From positions 372,001 to 436,000 of the forward strand of contig NW_015961989.1 in assembly GCF_000497045.1 (NCBI RefSeq): 64,000 nt of DNA. Reading direction: 5' to 3'. Position 1 is the first letter of the stretch. Every line of letters starts with the position of its first letter. Both the position numbers and the translations under genes were made by a program. The stretch is from Kalmanozyma brasiliensis GHG001 (taxonomy: Eukaryota; Basidiomycota; Ustilaginomycetes; Ustilaginales). This document shows, in pieces, positions 11,489 to 22,393 of this stretch. A model generated the notes under the pieces. It did not search any database. It saw nothing but the letters and a program-made list of their open reading frames with translations, and was not told the DNA's origin.

Positions 11489-14400
11489 TCACTTGTGCGT
11501 CTGCTGCAGATCGCCACTGGACCCACCCTCCGAGAGCTCCCTCTTGAGGTGATGACTACCTTCCAGCTGGGCCTCATCCAACTTATGTCCGTCGTTGGGG
11601 TTTCCACTACCGTGAATACCGTGGAAGTCAGCCGGCCTGTCCTCGGGCAGGGCGTACCTGGTGACGTCGAACTCCCTGTACTCGAACACGGTGTATTTCT
11701 TACCCGTGTATCGGCAGTAGACCCACGTCACACCGGCTCGAATACCGAGCGTGACAAAGGTCCATCCGAGACTGCCGAGCGGAGCGGCAAAGAAGGCGCC
11801 GAGCACGCTGTAGTCGTCGATGTACAGGCCGTTGGGCAGGCCGATGAGCGCGATACCCTTGGCAGCGCTGTCGTAGAGGATGGTGCCAAAGAGGAAGACA
11901 GTGAAGAAGCCGCCGACTGCGCCGCCGACAGCGTCGACGCCATTGAGGAAGTACAGCTGCGGTACAAGACCGAGCAGGAACGCGGGGATGCAGGCGATAG
12001 CTGCCAGGTCGGCAATCAGGAAGACCTCCAGGATGTCGATGTTCTTGACGGCCAGCACAACCGAGGGGACGTTGATGAGGATGAGGATGGCTCGGCACCA
12101 CCAGATGTTGAGTCGGCCCAGGAAGACGTCATTCTGGATAGTCGAGATCTGGGCCGACTGGAAGGTGTCGTAGGCCGACGAACTGAGACAGCCACAGAGG
12201 ACGATGACGATGCCCGTGAGCCAGTTGGGCAGCGTGGCGAGGATGTAGAAGAACGTGAGCGATCCATCGTCTTCGGCAGAGTAGCCGTCGAAGAGGCCCG
12301 ACCACTGGGCCAAGGGCCCAGCCATGCCGACCAGCATGCACACGGCGAAGAGCGGGATGGTGGCAAAAATGACCGAGAGATAGAGCGTCCTGTTGTCCTT
12401 GGAGGCGAAAGCACGCTGCCAGAAGCCCTGGTTGAACATCTGACTGAAGACAAGAGCGGCAGGCAGAATGTACCAGAGCTCGCCACCAAGACGCTGAGGC
12501 CTGAGCAGGCCGGACGACTCGACACGAGCATGGTCCACATCCAGATTGACACCGACAGCGACCGTAGCGATCACGATGAAGATGAGGATGATGACGGCGT
12601 TGACGTTGTCGGTGTAAAGCGAGGCCTTGAAACCGCCGTAGGCGGTGTAGATGGTGGTGATGATCGCAATCACGAGCGCAGCGATGGTGGGGTTGACGCC
12701 ACCCAGCAGGTTGACGGCCGAGCCGTACGTGTTGAGCTCGACCAGCATGAAGCAGAACATGAAGCCGACAAAGATCAAGCCCGACAAGATACCAACAGGC
12801 CATCCGAATCGACGACGAATGTACTCGGCCAACGTGAAGCCATCCGGGCAGACACGGCGGATCAGAGGTCCGAGCCAGGCGAAGAACCAGAGCGGCATCA
12901 CGGTGGCGAAACAGTATGCAACGAGACCCAAGACACCAGCATTGGGGATGACAGCGAGCTGTGGGTAGCCGAAGAGCAGCGACGAAGACATGTCTGTTGG
13001 GAGAAGACGGTCAGATCAAGAGTAAGGGATGCATGAGTATGTAAGTCAGCAGACGATGGCAAGCATCGCGCAGCACAGTATCGAGATGGGTTGAGCAAGA
13101 TCTGTTGACGGTGTTGGCGACCGATCGTCGCGGAGGTCGACAGCCAGTACTTCGCCAGACGCGTGATGAGGCATCTCATGCTCGTTCTGTTGAACAAATG
13201 GCTGTCGACCTCGTCTCAGCATGGTGCAATTCGGACAGCATGACGCCGTCCGGGTTGTGACTTAGCCGCGCGATCCGTGCCAATCGTAGGTCGTCTTGCT
13301 CTTCCCGCTCTCGATGTGGTCCTGCTGCGATGTCTTGCGCCCACAGTAGTGGTTCGGTCAAGAAAGTGGAGGGAGCCCGACCGGGGATGGAGACTGAGGA
13401 CAGTGTTGGCGTCGCGGAGACCGTGCATTTAAAAGTGCGCTGTATGCGGCAACTAGACACGACGTCCATAAACACCAACAGCGGTCCATAGTGACCACGC
13501 CCCAGAAGGATGATACAAAGGCGAGATACATGATTGGAATGGAATGAAAAGGCATGCAGCATTCCCTTCGCGAGTCCTAACTCGATCAGGTAATATCCGC
13601 GTCCTGGTCGCCACTGTCTTATGCCACTAATCTGCCAGATACTGGCAGGCAGCGACAAAGCTGTGACGGCCGTCGGACGCCGATGACGGTATGATCTCAG
13701 CCCAACGTATCTAGTCGGCAGTCCGGCCGCTGAGCAAGCTGTGAAGCTCGCTGCGCGACACCCGGACTACAGGCCCGAGGATCTGCAGTCGAAGATAAGA
13801 CGGCAGACCAGATACGCAAGCACCCGTAGCTGATGCCAAACTGATTGAGCTTGGTCTTTGTGGAGCGTCAACCACCACCTCGCAGTCGTGATGACACGAT
13901 GCGGGGGGCAGATCCGCGTTCGTCGGTCGCCGAGATCTTGCGAAAGCCCGTTCATGGCTGAAATACAGTCTTGATGTCCTTGTTCGGCGGTAGATCGGTT
14001 CGTCATGTCGTCGCTTGTGCGTTGTGAGGAGTCTTTCGACACGCATTCTCGAAGCTGTCAAGCATGCGTCTGGCTTTGAAGCGGCCGTCTTGCGCCGGTC
14101 TTGAGGTAAGGTCATTGCGCCACAAAGGGCCAAAGTCAAATCAGGGGGAAAGGCGTCGAGCCAAGAGGTGGAGGGAGGAGGAGACATAGACCGATCACGA
14201 TCGAGGGAAAGGAAAACGCGAAGGGAACATACCTGTGAAAGCGCGATGCTTCTTGCTGCATACCTTCTCACCCGCATCCGTTCGAGTCCGCTGTTTGCAG
14301 CGGTGGGATGGGTGGAGAGGCGATGTTCAAAAACTTCAAAATAAGGGTGGATCGAGCCGTTGATACTAACTTGACGCGAACCAGTTGAGCGTCAACGGGA

Positions 14401-14533
14401 AGACGCTCTGAGTGCGAAGACCCGAGAGGAAGTCATTGGTGTTGCGGACACGGTAGCCGGCGTAGAGACCGACCAGCATGAAGCCGCAGAGGGTCGAGTA
14501 GACCAAGGCGTTGGCCTGTTGTACTTCCAACAT
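11489..14533 (-). CDS. Sodium:solute symporter (SSS) family transporter
   Basis: Two exons are inferred. Exon 1 is 14533-14371 (ATG at 14533, starting MLEVQQANALVYSTLCG) with donor GTTAGT. Exon 2 is 12993-11489, after acceptor CCCAACAG preceded by a CTGAC branch-like site. Joining gives NWFASN|MSSSLLFGYP with no frame break, and 555 residues in total. The protein has about 13 hydrophobic segments and SSS features: the N-terminal YAGYRVRNTNDF loop, the FAS-S/N-MSSSLLFGYPQLA helix, the YGGFKASLYTDNVNA segment and the SSSAYDTFQSAQISTIQNDV helix. SSS proteins couple uptake of urea, polyamines, vitamins or sugars to Na+ or H+. The fungal relatives best known are Dur3-type urea/polyamine carriers, but the substrate here is not certain. 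The hydrophilic C-terminus of about 75 residues is probably cytoplasmic. The 1377-base intron is far longer than others nearby. Confidence 0.82.
12994..14370 (-). other. Long intron of the SSS symporter gene (1377 bases)
   Basis: The intron is bounded by GTTAGT at 14370 and CAG at 12994-12996. Open frames within it on the minus strand (13176-13658 and 13711-14277) show no domain or signal. An internal cacag|gtatgt site at about 14231-14238 could be a cassette boundary or recursive splice site. No nested gene was recognised on the plus strand. Confidence 0.55.
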
Positions 14534-15048
14534 GATTGACGATGGAAATGGGCGGGTGTGTGGACAGAGAAGGGTGGGATGGTGGTAGTGTGATAAATGG
14601 CGCACAAGATGAAGGATCTTATCAGCTTTGGGTGACTCCGCAGGAAGGGGAAGAGTTCAAATTTGAAAATGGCGCCACCTGCTGAGAAACAGGACCGCAA
14701 ATCGATTCTGCAAGACTTCTTCTTTTTTGATCAAGATCCGCGTTTGTGCGCTCTGCTGCCCGAGTTGGCCGTCGTCCGCGTATTTACTTTTTCTCGCCAA
14801 GAACAGCGTCGAGGGTCCAGCCTCAACTCTGCGAGCGGATTTCTCCGCTTGTCCGTTAGCGGTCCGATGTCCACTGGCTCAAACTTGGTCGTCTTCCTCG
14901 TTCAACTGTGTCTCCATACTGATGCTCAATCTGCTCCTCAGGCGGTCAATCCGTGTAGTCTGTGCAAGTGTCGATTCCAATGTCATTATCCGAATCGTCC
15001 ATGTGAGTGATGTACAAGATGCCCAACCAATACTCTCTATGCCGCCTC
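14534..15048. promoter_or_regulatory. Promoter and leader of the symporter gene; 3' flank of the arrestin gene
   Basis: These 515 bases lie between the arrestin stop and the symporter ATG, both on the minus strand. The stretch next to the symporter ATG is C/T-rich on the minus strand. No extra gene is seen. Confidence 0.4.
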
Positions 15049-18000
15049 TCAGCTGCCCCAAACCGCCCGCAGACTCTTCAACTTGTTCTCGCCAATCGCC
15101 TTGGTCGTGCCCCTACCGCTCATCTTGATCTCGGTCCCATTATTGCATCTCCACGTCGACACGTCGTGCGAGCCATCGTAGTTGAGCGCGCCCAATATCG
15201 TCGAGTCGACGCTCACCTTGCTCATCATCTCCTCGACCGACATCTCTCTCTGGGCCACCTTGTCCTTTTCAAACGTCGAGAGGAGTTGGGTGCTGATCCG
15301 GCGCGATGAGGTGCGTTCGGGCTTTTGGGCTCGCATCGCCGTTGGGCGCACGAGTTGCGGCGCAGGAACCGCGCCCGGTTGCAATACGGGCTTGGGCAAA
15401 GGTCGTTTCTCCGGCTTGGAGGCTGCGTCGGTGGATGCGGAAAAGACCGCCTTGGGCACGCTCGTGTTGAGGAACTGAGGCGCAGTGAAGCTCTTTAGCG
15501 ATTCCGGCTTGTTCGAGTCGACCTCGCCGGCGAAGGTCGCAGCGATCGCAGTGACACCTGTCGAGGTTGTCGGCGACGACATGGCCTTCTTGCTAAAGTC
15601 GAGCGCAGGTGCACTGTTGCTTGCCGACGAGGATCGTCGTGGCTTGGGTCTGAAAGTCGATGTGTTCGACGGCGAAGCTGAGCGAGGCTCTCCATCTGCC
15701 GAAGGTGCCGCGAGAGAGTTGCGGCTCACATCGCTTGCTGCATCGTCATCGTCTCCCGCGATCTTGGACCACAATTGCGCTACAGATGTGACGCGTCCGC
15801 CTCGACCACCACGAGCAGATCGAATGTCGTAGCTGTGCTCGTCTTTGTTTCGCTGAGAGTCGAAGTTGGGCGCCATGAGCGTCTTCTCCACGCGGGTGGG
15901 GATGCCTACCTCGAGTGTCTCGTGGTTGCGTGACGCGCGGCGTTCCGTGCCCCGGCTGCTGCTGGATTCGCTGGGAGTCGCGGTCACAAAGGGCACTGCG
16001 GACGCGTTGCTGCCGGCGGGCAATCCAGGACGAGGCCACGAAGGCATCGAAGTATGGCGCTCGCGACTTGCCTGCGAGGACACATGCGTAAAGGAGGGAC
16101 CGGGCACCACAACGGCGCTCGCTTTGTTCGTCGATCCGAGGCCGGACAGACGGCGACTGATGGGGTGCTCCTTCAGTGCTGTGCCCGACTTGCGCGCCGG
16201 TCTGATATCAGAGCCGTCGACCAGTGCTCTCAGCTCGGCAGAGAGCTGGGGGATCGGCTCGTCGATGGAATTGCGAGCTGGAGCTACGGCAGCTGAAGCT
16301 TTGGACGAAGCGAGATCCGCCATGGTGTGCGACTTTGGCATGGCGACTTCAACCTTCTCGGAGCGAGGAGGCTTGGCCTCCCACATGGGGTCGATCACCT
16401 GCGAAGGCGAGCTGTAGGCGTATGACGATCGACCTTCACCGGCACCGGCAGCCGACGCAGATGGCTCCTCCTTTCGCATCACCGACAGCACCGAAGCGCT
16501 TGGCGTGCCTGGCGTATTCATGTGCGACGTGTTAGGACTGGTAGGGTTCGACAGCCAGCCATCCACTCGCTGAACCGCTTGCTGCTTCAGCACAACGCGA
16601 TCCTGGTCGCTCGTCCGGCTGGGCGCGGCTAAGACCGGCGCTGTCATCTTGGATGGTACCGAAGGCGCCACCGACTTGGGCGCATTCGCAATCGCCGCTT
16701 TGATCCTCTCCATCCGATCGCTCGCGGAGTACGCCAGCCGGCGAAGCTCCTTCGTGTCGTCAGCCACAGCTCGAGCCCGTGCAGCCTCGGCAGCCTGGCG
16801 CTCCTGACGCTCCATCTCCTCGCGCTCCTGTCGCTTCGCCTCCTCTTCCCTCGCAACTCGCTCCGCCTCCGCCTTGAGTCGCTGTTCCTCTTCCTGTTCA
16901 CGAAGCTCGCGTTGACGGCGAGCATGCTCGGCGATCCTCTCGCGCTCCAGCCTCTGCTGTTCTTCAGCCCGAATCCTGGCCGCCTGCTTTCGCGCCGCCT
17001 CCTCCTCGGCAGCCGCGGCTTGCCTGGCCTGTTCGGCCTGCACTTGCCTCGCCCGCTCTTCAGCCGCGCGAGCTTGCTCTTCGGCGCTCTTGCGCTCGGC
17101 TTCTTCGCGCGCAAGGGCGGCAGCACGCAGCGCACTGTTCTTGCGCGATCTTGTCGAGTCGTCGAACACGGCAGGTGCAGCTGCGAGGGGGCTGGGAACG
17201 CTCTCAGCACGAGCGACGTTGGCCATGGTCACGAGAGGTCGCGAGTTCGTGCAGATCTTGGGCGTGGTGGTACGCACGAGGTTCGACTCGAGCGCTTGCA
17301 GACCGATGCCTTGGGACGATGACGAGCGTCTGAGCGACACCACAGAGCTAGCTGTGGAGCTGCGTCTCTCGCGCGCCTGGTTGCTTTGCATGCTGTCGTA
17401 AGAGTCGTGCGAGTGACCAAGCTCCGCTGTCGTCGGTTCAGCAAGATCGCGTGCTGGCTCGGCTGCTTGGCTCGACGGCACATCCGCCGATCCTGCATGT
17501 TGGAAGATGTCGCTGGCCTTGAGCCTGTATGTGCCGCTCGAAGAAGCCTGCGTCCCGTCTGCTCGGCGACTCGTCGAGGCTTTAGGTGTCGAATCTGATG
17601 CTTCAGCCCGTGCGTCGGAAGATCGATCCTGCTCCTTGGAGGCAAATGCATCTTCATCTGGCTGCATGCCCATGGCAATCATCTGCCTCTTGACTTCCTC
17701 CTCGTCTTCCTCGGCTTCGGCCATGGCTTCAAACTGCTCGATGTTGTTGCGAGAGACGCTGTTGCCTTTGCCGCCCTTACCAGTCTTGCCGATGGTAGGC
17801 AGCTTGGCGAGCGTTTTTATCGTTCCAGCCTGGGACTCACTATCCTCTTCGATCGTCGCAAGACCTGTGATCGAGGGCGCGCCACCACCGCCAGCGAAAG
17901 GAGGCATGGGAGGCTGAAGGGGCGGAGCAGAGTATTGCTGTGCGTTTCGGCTGGAGTAGGTGATGCTCTGCGGCTCCGGCATGGGTGGCAGTACCTCTTG

Positions 18001-20094
18001 CGGCGCATGTTGATAGGCTGCTTGCTGAGGTAAGGCACCGCCGTACGGACCTGCGGCAGGCAGAGACGCTCGACGGTCGTTCGAAGGCGCCGGCGGGCCT
18101 TGCGGGAAGGGCACGCCGTGCGTTTGAGGTGGAGCAGCAGCTGCAGGAACAAAGTTGTCGTGCGGTGTAAAGGCGATCGGACCCGGAGAGGCCGACATCG
18201 CGCGCTGTGACGCAGCCCACTGGGCCGTAGGATCCATGATCGCCGCAAAGGGCTGCGGAGGTGCCACGTTCTGAACGACGTCCGGCGCAGCGCTGACGGA
18301 TCGCTGGATGGAGTGACCTGTGGCAGCTGGCGGCGATACAAGACGGCTCGCATTCCAGCTGCTTTCCGCTGGGTTCCACTGAAGATGGCCGTCAGGGCTC
18401 ATCATGAAAGGTTGAGCCTGCGAAGGAAGCTGGATCATACCTGGCGCAGTGCTGGCAGGTCTTGCGGCATCGGAGAGATGGCCAGAACCGGGCAGGACTG
18501 GGGCAGGAGACCAACCTCGCTCCGCGGCCAGACGTTGCACCTCAACCATGCCCACCGCCATGTTTGTCGCTAGTCCCTGTCGTTGGTTGCCATGGTGAGA
18601 AGGATGAGCGTGCTGTCCATGATGCTGATTATGCTGGTGGTGCTGGTGTTGTTGGAGCGGAGCCACATGACCGTGACCCATCGAGGAGCTTGGCCGTTGA
18701 GGCACCGAGTGCGATGGAGGTCCAGCGTGGAGACTATCGAGACCCTGCTGAGCCGGTGGTTGACCGCTCGCCGTGTGAGCAACGTAGACGGGGATCTCGA
18801 TGGTCAGATCCTTGGCAAAAGAGCCGAGCAAGAGACTGACGAAAGCAAAAATCCGCACTTCGAAGAGTCTCGTCTTGCGAATGGTTCGAAGATCCTTCGG
18901 GACATCGACAGCGACTGTGCAGACCGACTCGGCATTCGGATCGAACTCATACTCGCGACCCTTGAAGGTCCGCTCATGGACGATCTCGGTGATGCGTGGT
19001 TCGAGCGAGAGCTTGTCTGGGCTGTCGTGGAAGCCTTCCGCGCTGCCGACGGGGAAGATGAGCCGTCGTGCGAGTGAAACTTTGATCCCACTGAGATGGC
19101 GTTTGGTGCTGTTCTTGATGCCACAACGGATGAGCATTTGACCGCCGCCCCAAAAGAGCTGCTCTGACACGCCCGCTTCGAGCCAGACAGCGCCGTTGCC
19201 GCCCATGAAGAGGCGCGTGTCCGCAACGGCCTCGGCCGGCTCACGGAACCTGGGATGGAGCTGATCTGCCCACTTTTCGAGGACGAACGCCTCCCGACGA
19301 GCGGTGACGACCATCTTGTCTTCGTTGTACCATGTCTGAACGGTGGCTTTGAGGCCATATCGGAGCGATGCGTTGCCGGCGAACTTGACGCAGGATGGGG
19401 CCGAGGAAGGTAGGCGGAAGCTGAAAGGGAAGGAGGTGCGACCTTTGCGAGCGGTCCAGTAGCCGTTGACGGGTGCAGCTGGCAGGACCGCATTGGAAGG
19501 GGGCAGCTTCTCGCCTTGAAAAAGGGTGCGATTGTAAAGGAAAAGCTGAGTGGCTGCATGATCGCGCGAGGTGAGCTGCTCCACTGCCTCCAGCTCGACG
19601 GCGATGTGCCCTAGACGAAGCCGCTGCCCCGTTGTGCAGGTCAGCTCCACCTTGCCGGTGATGGCTCCGCCGGCTTCAAAGACGTTGCTGGAGAGGATCA
19701 CATCGATCTTGACCTTGGGATGCTTTGTCACCATGTTCATGTGGTCCTGCGTGCGGTCTCGCCGCTCTGTAGATTCCTCAAGACCCTCCACCTCGGCACC
19801 GTGGTGTGATGGGATTCGAGATGTAGGTGATATCGACTGCGACCGAGAAGCTGGCCGAGAAAGTGGGACGAGAGCATGATTGAGGGAGTCTCCAAGGGCG
19901 TCGATCTCGCTTGGCGGTGGTGGCATGCCAAGGTCGGGGTTCCAGGAGAAGGAGTTGCTGCGCTGAAGGTGCGGGTTCGGCATCATAGGCGAATGTGAAG
20001 AATCGTACGCTGAATACTGCGGATGATGAGGATGGTGGGGCTCTGTTGCAGAGGCTCGGCGGCTGCCGAGGTGGGAAGCGGGAGGCGCAAACAT
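15049..20094 (-). CDS. Giant alpha-arrestin-like protein with coiled coil
   Basis: One exon encodes 1681 residues from the ATG at 20094. After a His/Pro/Ser-rich N-terminus, an arrestin N-like beta domain begins near residue 124 (KVKIDVILSSNVFEAGGAIT) and an arrestin C-like domain follows to about residue 445 (LIRCGIKNSTKRHLSGIKVS; KTRLFEVRIFAFVSLLLGSF). Fungal alpha-arrestins usually recruit Rsp5-type ubiquitin ligases to plasma-membrane transporters. The remaining ~1200 residues are mostly disordered and Ser/Pro/Ala/Gln-rich. A strongly charged coiled coil lies at about residues 990-1120 (repeated AEERARQ/REEEAKR), and a compact basic C-terminus (WRCNNGTEIKMSGRGTTKAI) closes the protein. 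Typical alpha-arrestins are 400-1100 residues, so this one is long. A PY motif was not firmly located. The ATG start is the first in frame. Confidence 0.8.
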   Translation of the reverse strand: MFAPPASHLGSRRASATEPHHPHHPQYSAYDSSHSPMMPNPHLQRSNSFSWNPDLGMPPPPSEIDALGDSLNHALVPLSRPASRSQSISPTSRIPSHHGAEVEGLEESTERRDRTQDHMNMVTKHPKVKIDVILSSNVFEAGGAITGKVELTCTTGQRLRLGHIAVELEAVEQLTSRDHAATQLFLYNRTLFQGEKLPPSNAVLPAAPVNGYWTARKGRTSFPFSFRLPSSAPSCVKFAGNASLRYGLKATVQTWYNEDKMVVTARREAFVLEKWADQLHPRFREPAEAVADTRLFMGGNGAVWLEAGVSEQLFWGGGQMLIRCGIKNSTKRHLSGIKVSLARRLIFPVGSAEGFHDSPDKLSLEPRITEIVHERTFKGREYEFDPNAESVCTVAVDVPKDLRTIRKTRLFEVRIFAFVSLLLGSFAKDLTIEIPVYVAHTASGQPPAQQGLDSLHAGPPSHSVPQRPSSSMGHGHVAPLQQHQHHQHNQHHGQHAHPSHHGNQRQGLATNMAVGMVEVQRLAAERGWSPAPVLPGSGHLSDAARPASTAPGMIQLPSQAQPFMMSPDGHLQWNPAESSWNASRLVSPPAATGHSIQRSVSAAPDVVQNVAPPQPFAAIMDPTAQWAASQRAMSASPGPIAFTPHDNFVPAAAAPPQTHGVPFPQGPPAPSNDRRASLPAAGPYGGALPQQAAYQHAPQEVLPPMPEPQSITYSSRNAQQYSAPPLQPPMPPFAGGGGAPSITGLATIEEDSESQAGTIKTLAKLPTIGKTGKGGKGNSVSRNNIEQFEAMAEAEEDEEEVKRQMIAMGMQPDEDAFASKEQDRSSDARAEASDSTPKASTSRRADGTQASSSGTYRLKASDIFQHAGSADVPSSQAAEPARDLAEPTTAELGHSHDSYDSMQSNQARERRSSTASSVVSLRRSSSSQGIGLQALESNLVRTTTPKICTNSRPLVTMANVARAESVPSPLAAAPAVFDDSTRSRKNSALRAAALAREEAERKSAEEQARAAEERARQVQAEQARQAAAAEEEAARKQAARIRAEEQQRLERERIAEHARRQRELREQEEEQRLKAEAERVAREEEAKRQEREEMERQERQAAEAARARAVADDTKELRRLAYSASDRMERIKAAIANAPKSVAPSVPSKMTAPVLAAPSRTSDQDRVVLKQQAVQRVDGWLSNPTSPNTSHMNTPGTPSASVLSVMRKEEPSASAAGAGEGRSSYAYSSPSQVIDPMWEAKPPRSEKVEVAMPKSHTMADLASSKASAAVAPARNSIDEPIPQLSAELRALVDGSDIRPARKSGTALKEHPISRRLSGLGSTNKASAVVVPGPSFTHVSSQASRERHTSMPSWPRPGLPAGSNASAVPFVTATPSESSSSRGTERRASRNHETLEVGIPTRVEKTLMAPNFDSQRNKDEHSYDIRSARGGRGGRVTSVAQLWSKIAGDDDDAASDVSRNSLAAPSADGEPRSASPSNTSTFRPKPRRSSSASNSAPALDFSKKAMSSPTTSTGVTAIAATFAGEVDSNKPESLKSFTAPQFLNTSVPKAVFSASTDAASKPEKRPLPKPVLQPGAVPAPQLVRPTAMRAQKPERTSSRRISTQLLSTFEKDKVAQREMSVEEMMSKVSVDSTILGALNYDGSHDVSTWRCNNGTEIKMSGRGTTKAIGENKLKSLRAVWGS

Positions 20095-21273
20095 GCTTGA
20101 ATGATATCGGTGGCTGTGAAGCGAATGTGCTTGTGGTAGATGTCGTGATACGTTGCTGTGCTCTTTGTCGTTTCGTGATGCGTCGTTCAGAGTCGTGATT
20201 GTAGTAAGACAAGTATCGAGACGGCGACCTGGTCCGGCGCTAGATGGATCGTTGCAATGCGGGTTCCTCTTCGAGTCGTGCTAGGAGGCTGCTGTGGAGG
20301 CTTGAGCGGGCAACTGAGCCTGGGTTCGAACAGGCGCTCTGCAGGCGAAGGCGCTATGCGCAGTATCGCAAGACACCTGGCTGAGCGAGTCGAGTTGGAG
20401 GTTTGATAGCAAGGACGGACCGCGAGCAAGCTAGCTGACTATGCAGCACCTCCATCAGCCCCGCTCAAGGCACAAGGCGGCAGACAGACATTACGTGGAA
20501 GACAAATCAACTCCGATGCACAGTTTGGCAGCTTTACACTTTCGAGACAAGATAGGGGCTGCACCAAGGGGCGCGCTCCAAGCGAATTTGACCGACTCAA
20601 CTTCTCTTCTGCCAGACCAACACCGGACCCTGCTTCTACCTCACGCGCCCCTTCCTCGAAAATTCCAAACGTGTTAGACCTAGGGTGTAATGAAACGTCG
20701 CCTTTTGCCGTCGAACCACGGCCATCAATCATCGTCAACCGATCAGAGCGGCAGTCAACTGCGATGTATTATAATCTTGGACGTCAGACGCAGGCTCGAG
20801 GAGGTGTGAATGATCTCTGCGGCGCAGGTCCGGGCACCGACGTCTCATCTACGACTGCCATCATATAAGGTCTCACGGAGCTCGAGTCTGAGCCGGAGCT
20901 CCTCCTCACGCTCGCAACACTCTTGCAGCAACTCAAACACACCGCCCGCTGTCTTGGTCCGGAACCTTATTTCTCTTCGAGGCAAAAGCAAAAAACACAT
21001 CACAACGAGGAGACGTAAACGAGAGGCAATACAATCTGCTTTTTGGAGGTGGGTGACCGATGTAGGTGGCGCAGATGGATTTTGAGGTTCGATCGTCTTC
21101 AGCGTCCCAGCTGGGACCCTTGGAGAAGCAAATCTAGGAAGCGAAGGTGTGTCGAGTGTAAGGATGACATGAAGTACGCGGATTGCGCTTCTGGAAGGTG
21201 CACAGCAATGCAATGGTCATCGTCCGTCGTGCGAGACGAGACTCGGTTGCTGGCTTCATCCTCGCGGCCAAAA
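20095..21273. promoter_or_regulatory. Upstream region of the arrestin gene; 3' flank of the Stm1-like gene
   Basis: The gap is 1.18 kb. A cctgggttcgaacagg inverted repeat near 20320-20335 resembles a Pol III B box, but no cloverleaf or A box could be built around it. Open frames are short and unsupported. The region probably carries the arrestin promoter. Confidence 0.4.
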
Positions 21274-22393
21274 TTAGGCGAGCGAAGGGAAGGCGTTCTT
21301 GTCGGAGAGGTTGACCGACGAGTTGCCGCCACGGCCGCCGCGACCACCACGGCCACGACCAGCACCGCGCTCACCGCCGCGAGCAGCACCACGGCTGCCA
21401 CCACGGGCACCGCCGCGGCCGCCACGCTGCTGGACAGCGGGCTGGCTGAAGGTCTGCTCAATCTCGAGCAGCTGCTTGCCCTCCTTCTTGGCACCGGTCT
21501 TGGCCTTCTGCTGCTTGGTCGAAGCAAAGTAGTCGGCCTCCTCTTTCTGGTGCTTGGCGAACTTGGCGTAAGCCGAGTTGTCGGCCACCTCACGGGGTGC
21601 CTTGCTCTCGATGTTGAGCTTCTTGCCAGCCTTGGAGGCGAGGTACTGGTCCAGGGTCATGGTCTTGTCCTCCTCCTCCTCGGGAGCCTTCTCGGCCTCA
21701 GCGGCAGGGGTCACAGCGGCAGCAGCGGCGACGGCCTCGGCGCCCTCAGCCTTGGCATCGGCCTCAGCCTTCTGCTCGTTGTCGAGCTCCTTCTCGCCAT
21801 CCTCGCCACCCCAAGCCTGGGCGACGGCCTTGTCCGAGTCGACGCGGGCGGTCTGCGAGTGACGGTCGAAAGCACGGCCTCGGGGAGCACCGCGGCCACG
21901 GCCACCACGGCCACCACGACCACGGCTCTCGCCGTTGCGGCCGCGGCCAGCACGGGCGTCCTTGGGCTGGTCGCCCTCGACGGCGTCAGCACCGGCAGCG
22001 GCACGAGGAGCGCCGTTGCGGGCACCACCACGGCGCTGGTTGCCGCCGGCACCGGGGATGTTGCGCGTAGGCTGAGGAGCAGCAGCGGGGGCAGCAGCCT
22101 TAGCGGGAGCGGCCCTCGGGGCGGCGACGTCTTCACCGTCGTCTGTAGTCGGAAGCGTCATCGGAAAGCAAAGGTGGGGAGGAAATGTAAGCTATCGCGG
22201 CTCATTTGTTGAAGGTTGCTGCAGGCGTGGGAGAGCCCTTGGAGAGCATGCTGATGATCGTAGGATCGGAAGTGATTCCTGCGACGGCATGCGGCGGGCC
22301 GACTTGGCGATGGCCAGCATGATCTCCAAAGAATCGAATGTGCTGATGCTTACCACCAAGGATGGCGAAAGGGTTCTTGTTTGCGACCGACAT
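21274..22393 (-). CDS. STM1: Stm1/SERBP1 (HABP4)-family ribosome-associated RGG protein
   Basis: Two exons are inferred: 22393-22354 (40 nt, MSVANKNPFAILG) with donor GTAAGC, and 22142-21274 after acceptor ACTACAG. Joining gives NPFAILG|DDGEDVAAP and 302 residues. Family members bind mRNA and inactive 80S ribosomes in the cytoplasm, clamping them during starvation. The NPF-x-LG start matches the Stm1 N-terminus. The middle holds Arg/Gly-rich repeats (GRGGRGGRGRG) and a conserved HABP4-like segment with TMTLDQYLASKAGKK. The C-terminus is a second RGG block ending in NAFPSLA. Methylation and RNA binding through RGG boxes are expected from the family. The intron is 211 bases. The antisense strand has a long open frame caused by the same GC-rich repeats, which is not considered a gene. 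The next gene upstream encodes ribosomal protein uS3. Confidence 0.9.

Noticed and set aside
11495..13036. 513-codon plus-strand frame
   Set aside because: Antisense of the SSS transporter exon. The Asp/Glu/Val/Arg-rich composition is typical of reversed membrane-protein codons.
13711..14277. 188-codon minus-strand frame inside the symporter intron
   Set aside because: No recognisable domain or consistent bias, and splicing across it reconstructs a clean transporter.
20310..20340. Possible tRNA B box (gggttcgaac)
   Set aside because: No A box at the right distance and no cloverleaf stems; it is part of a short inverted repeat only.
21043..22212. 389-codon plus-strand frame rich in Thr/Ala/Leu/Gly
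   Set aside because: Antisense of the RGG-rich STM1-like gene; repeats explain the openness.
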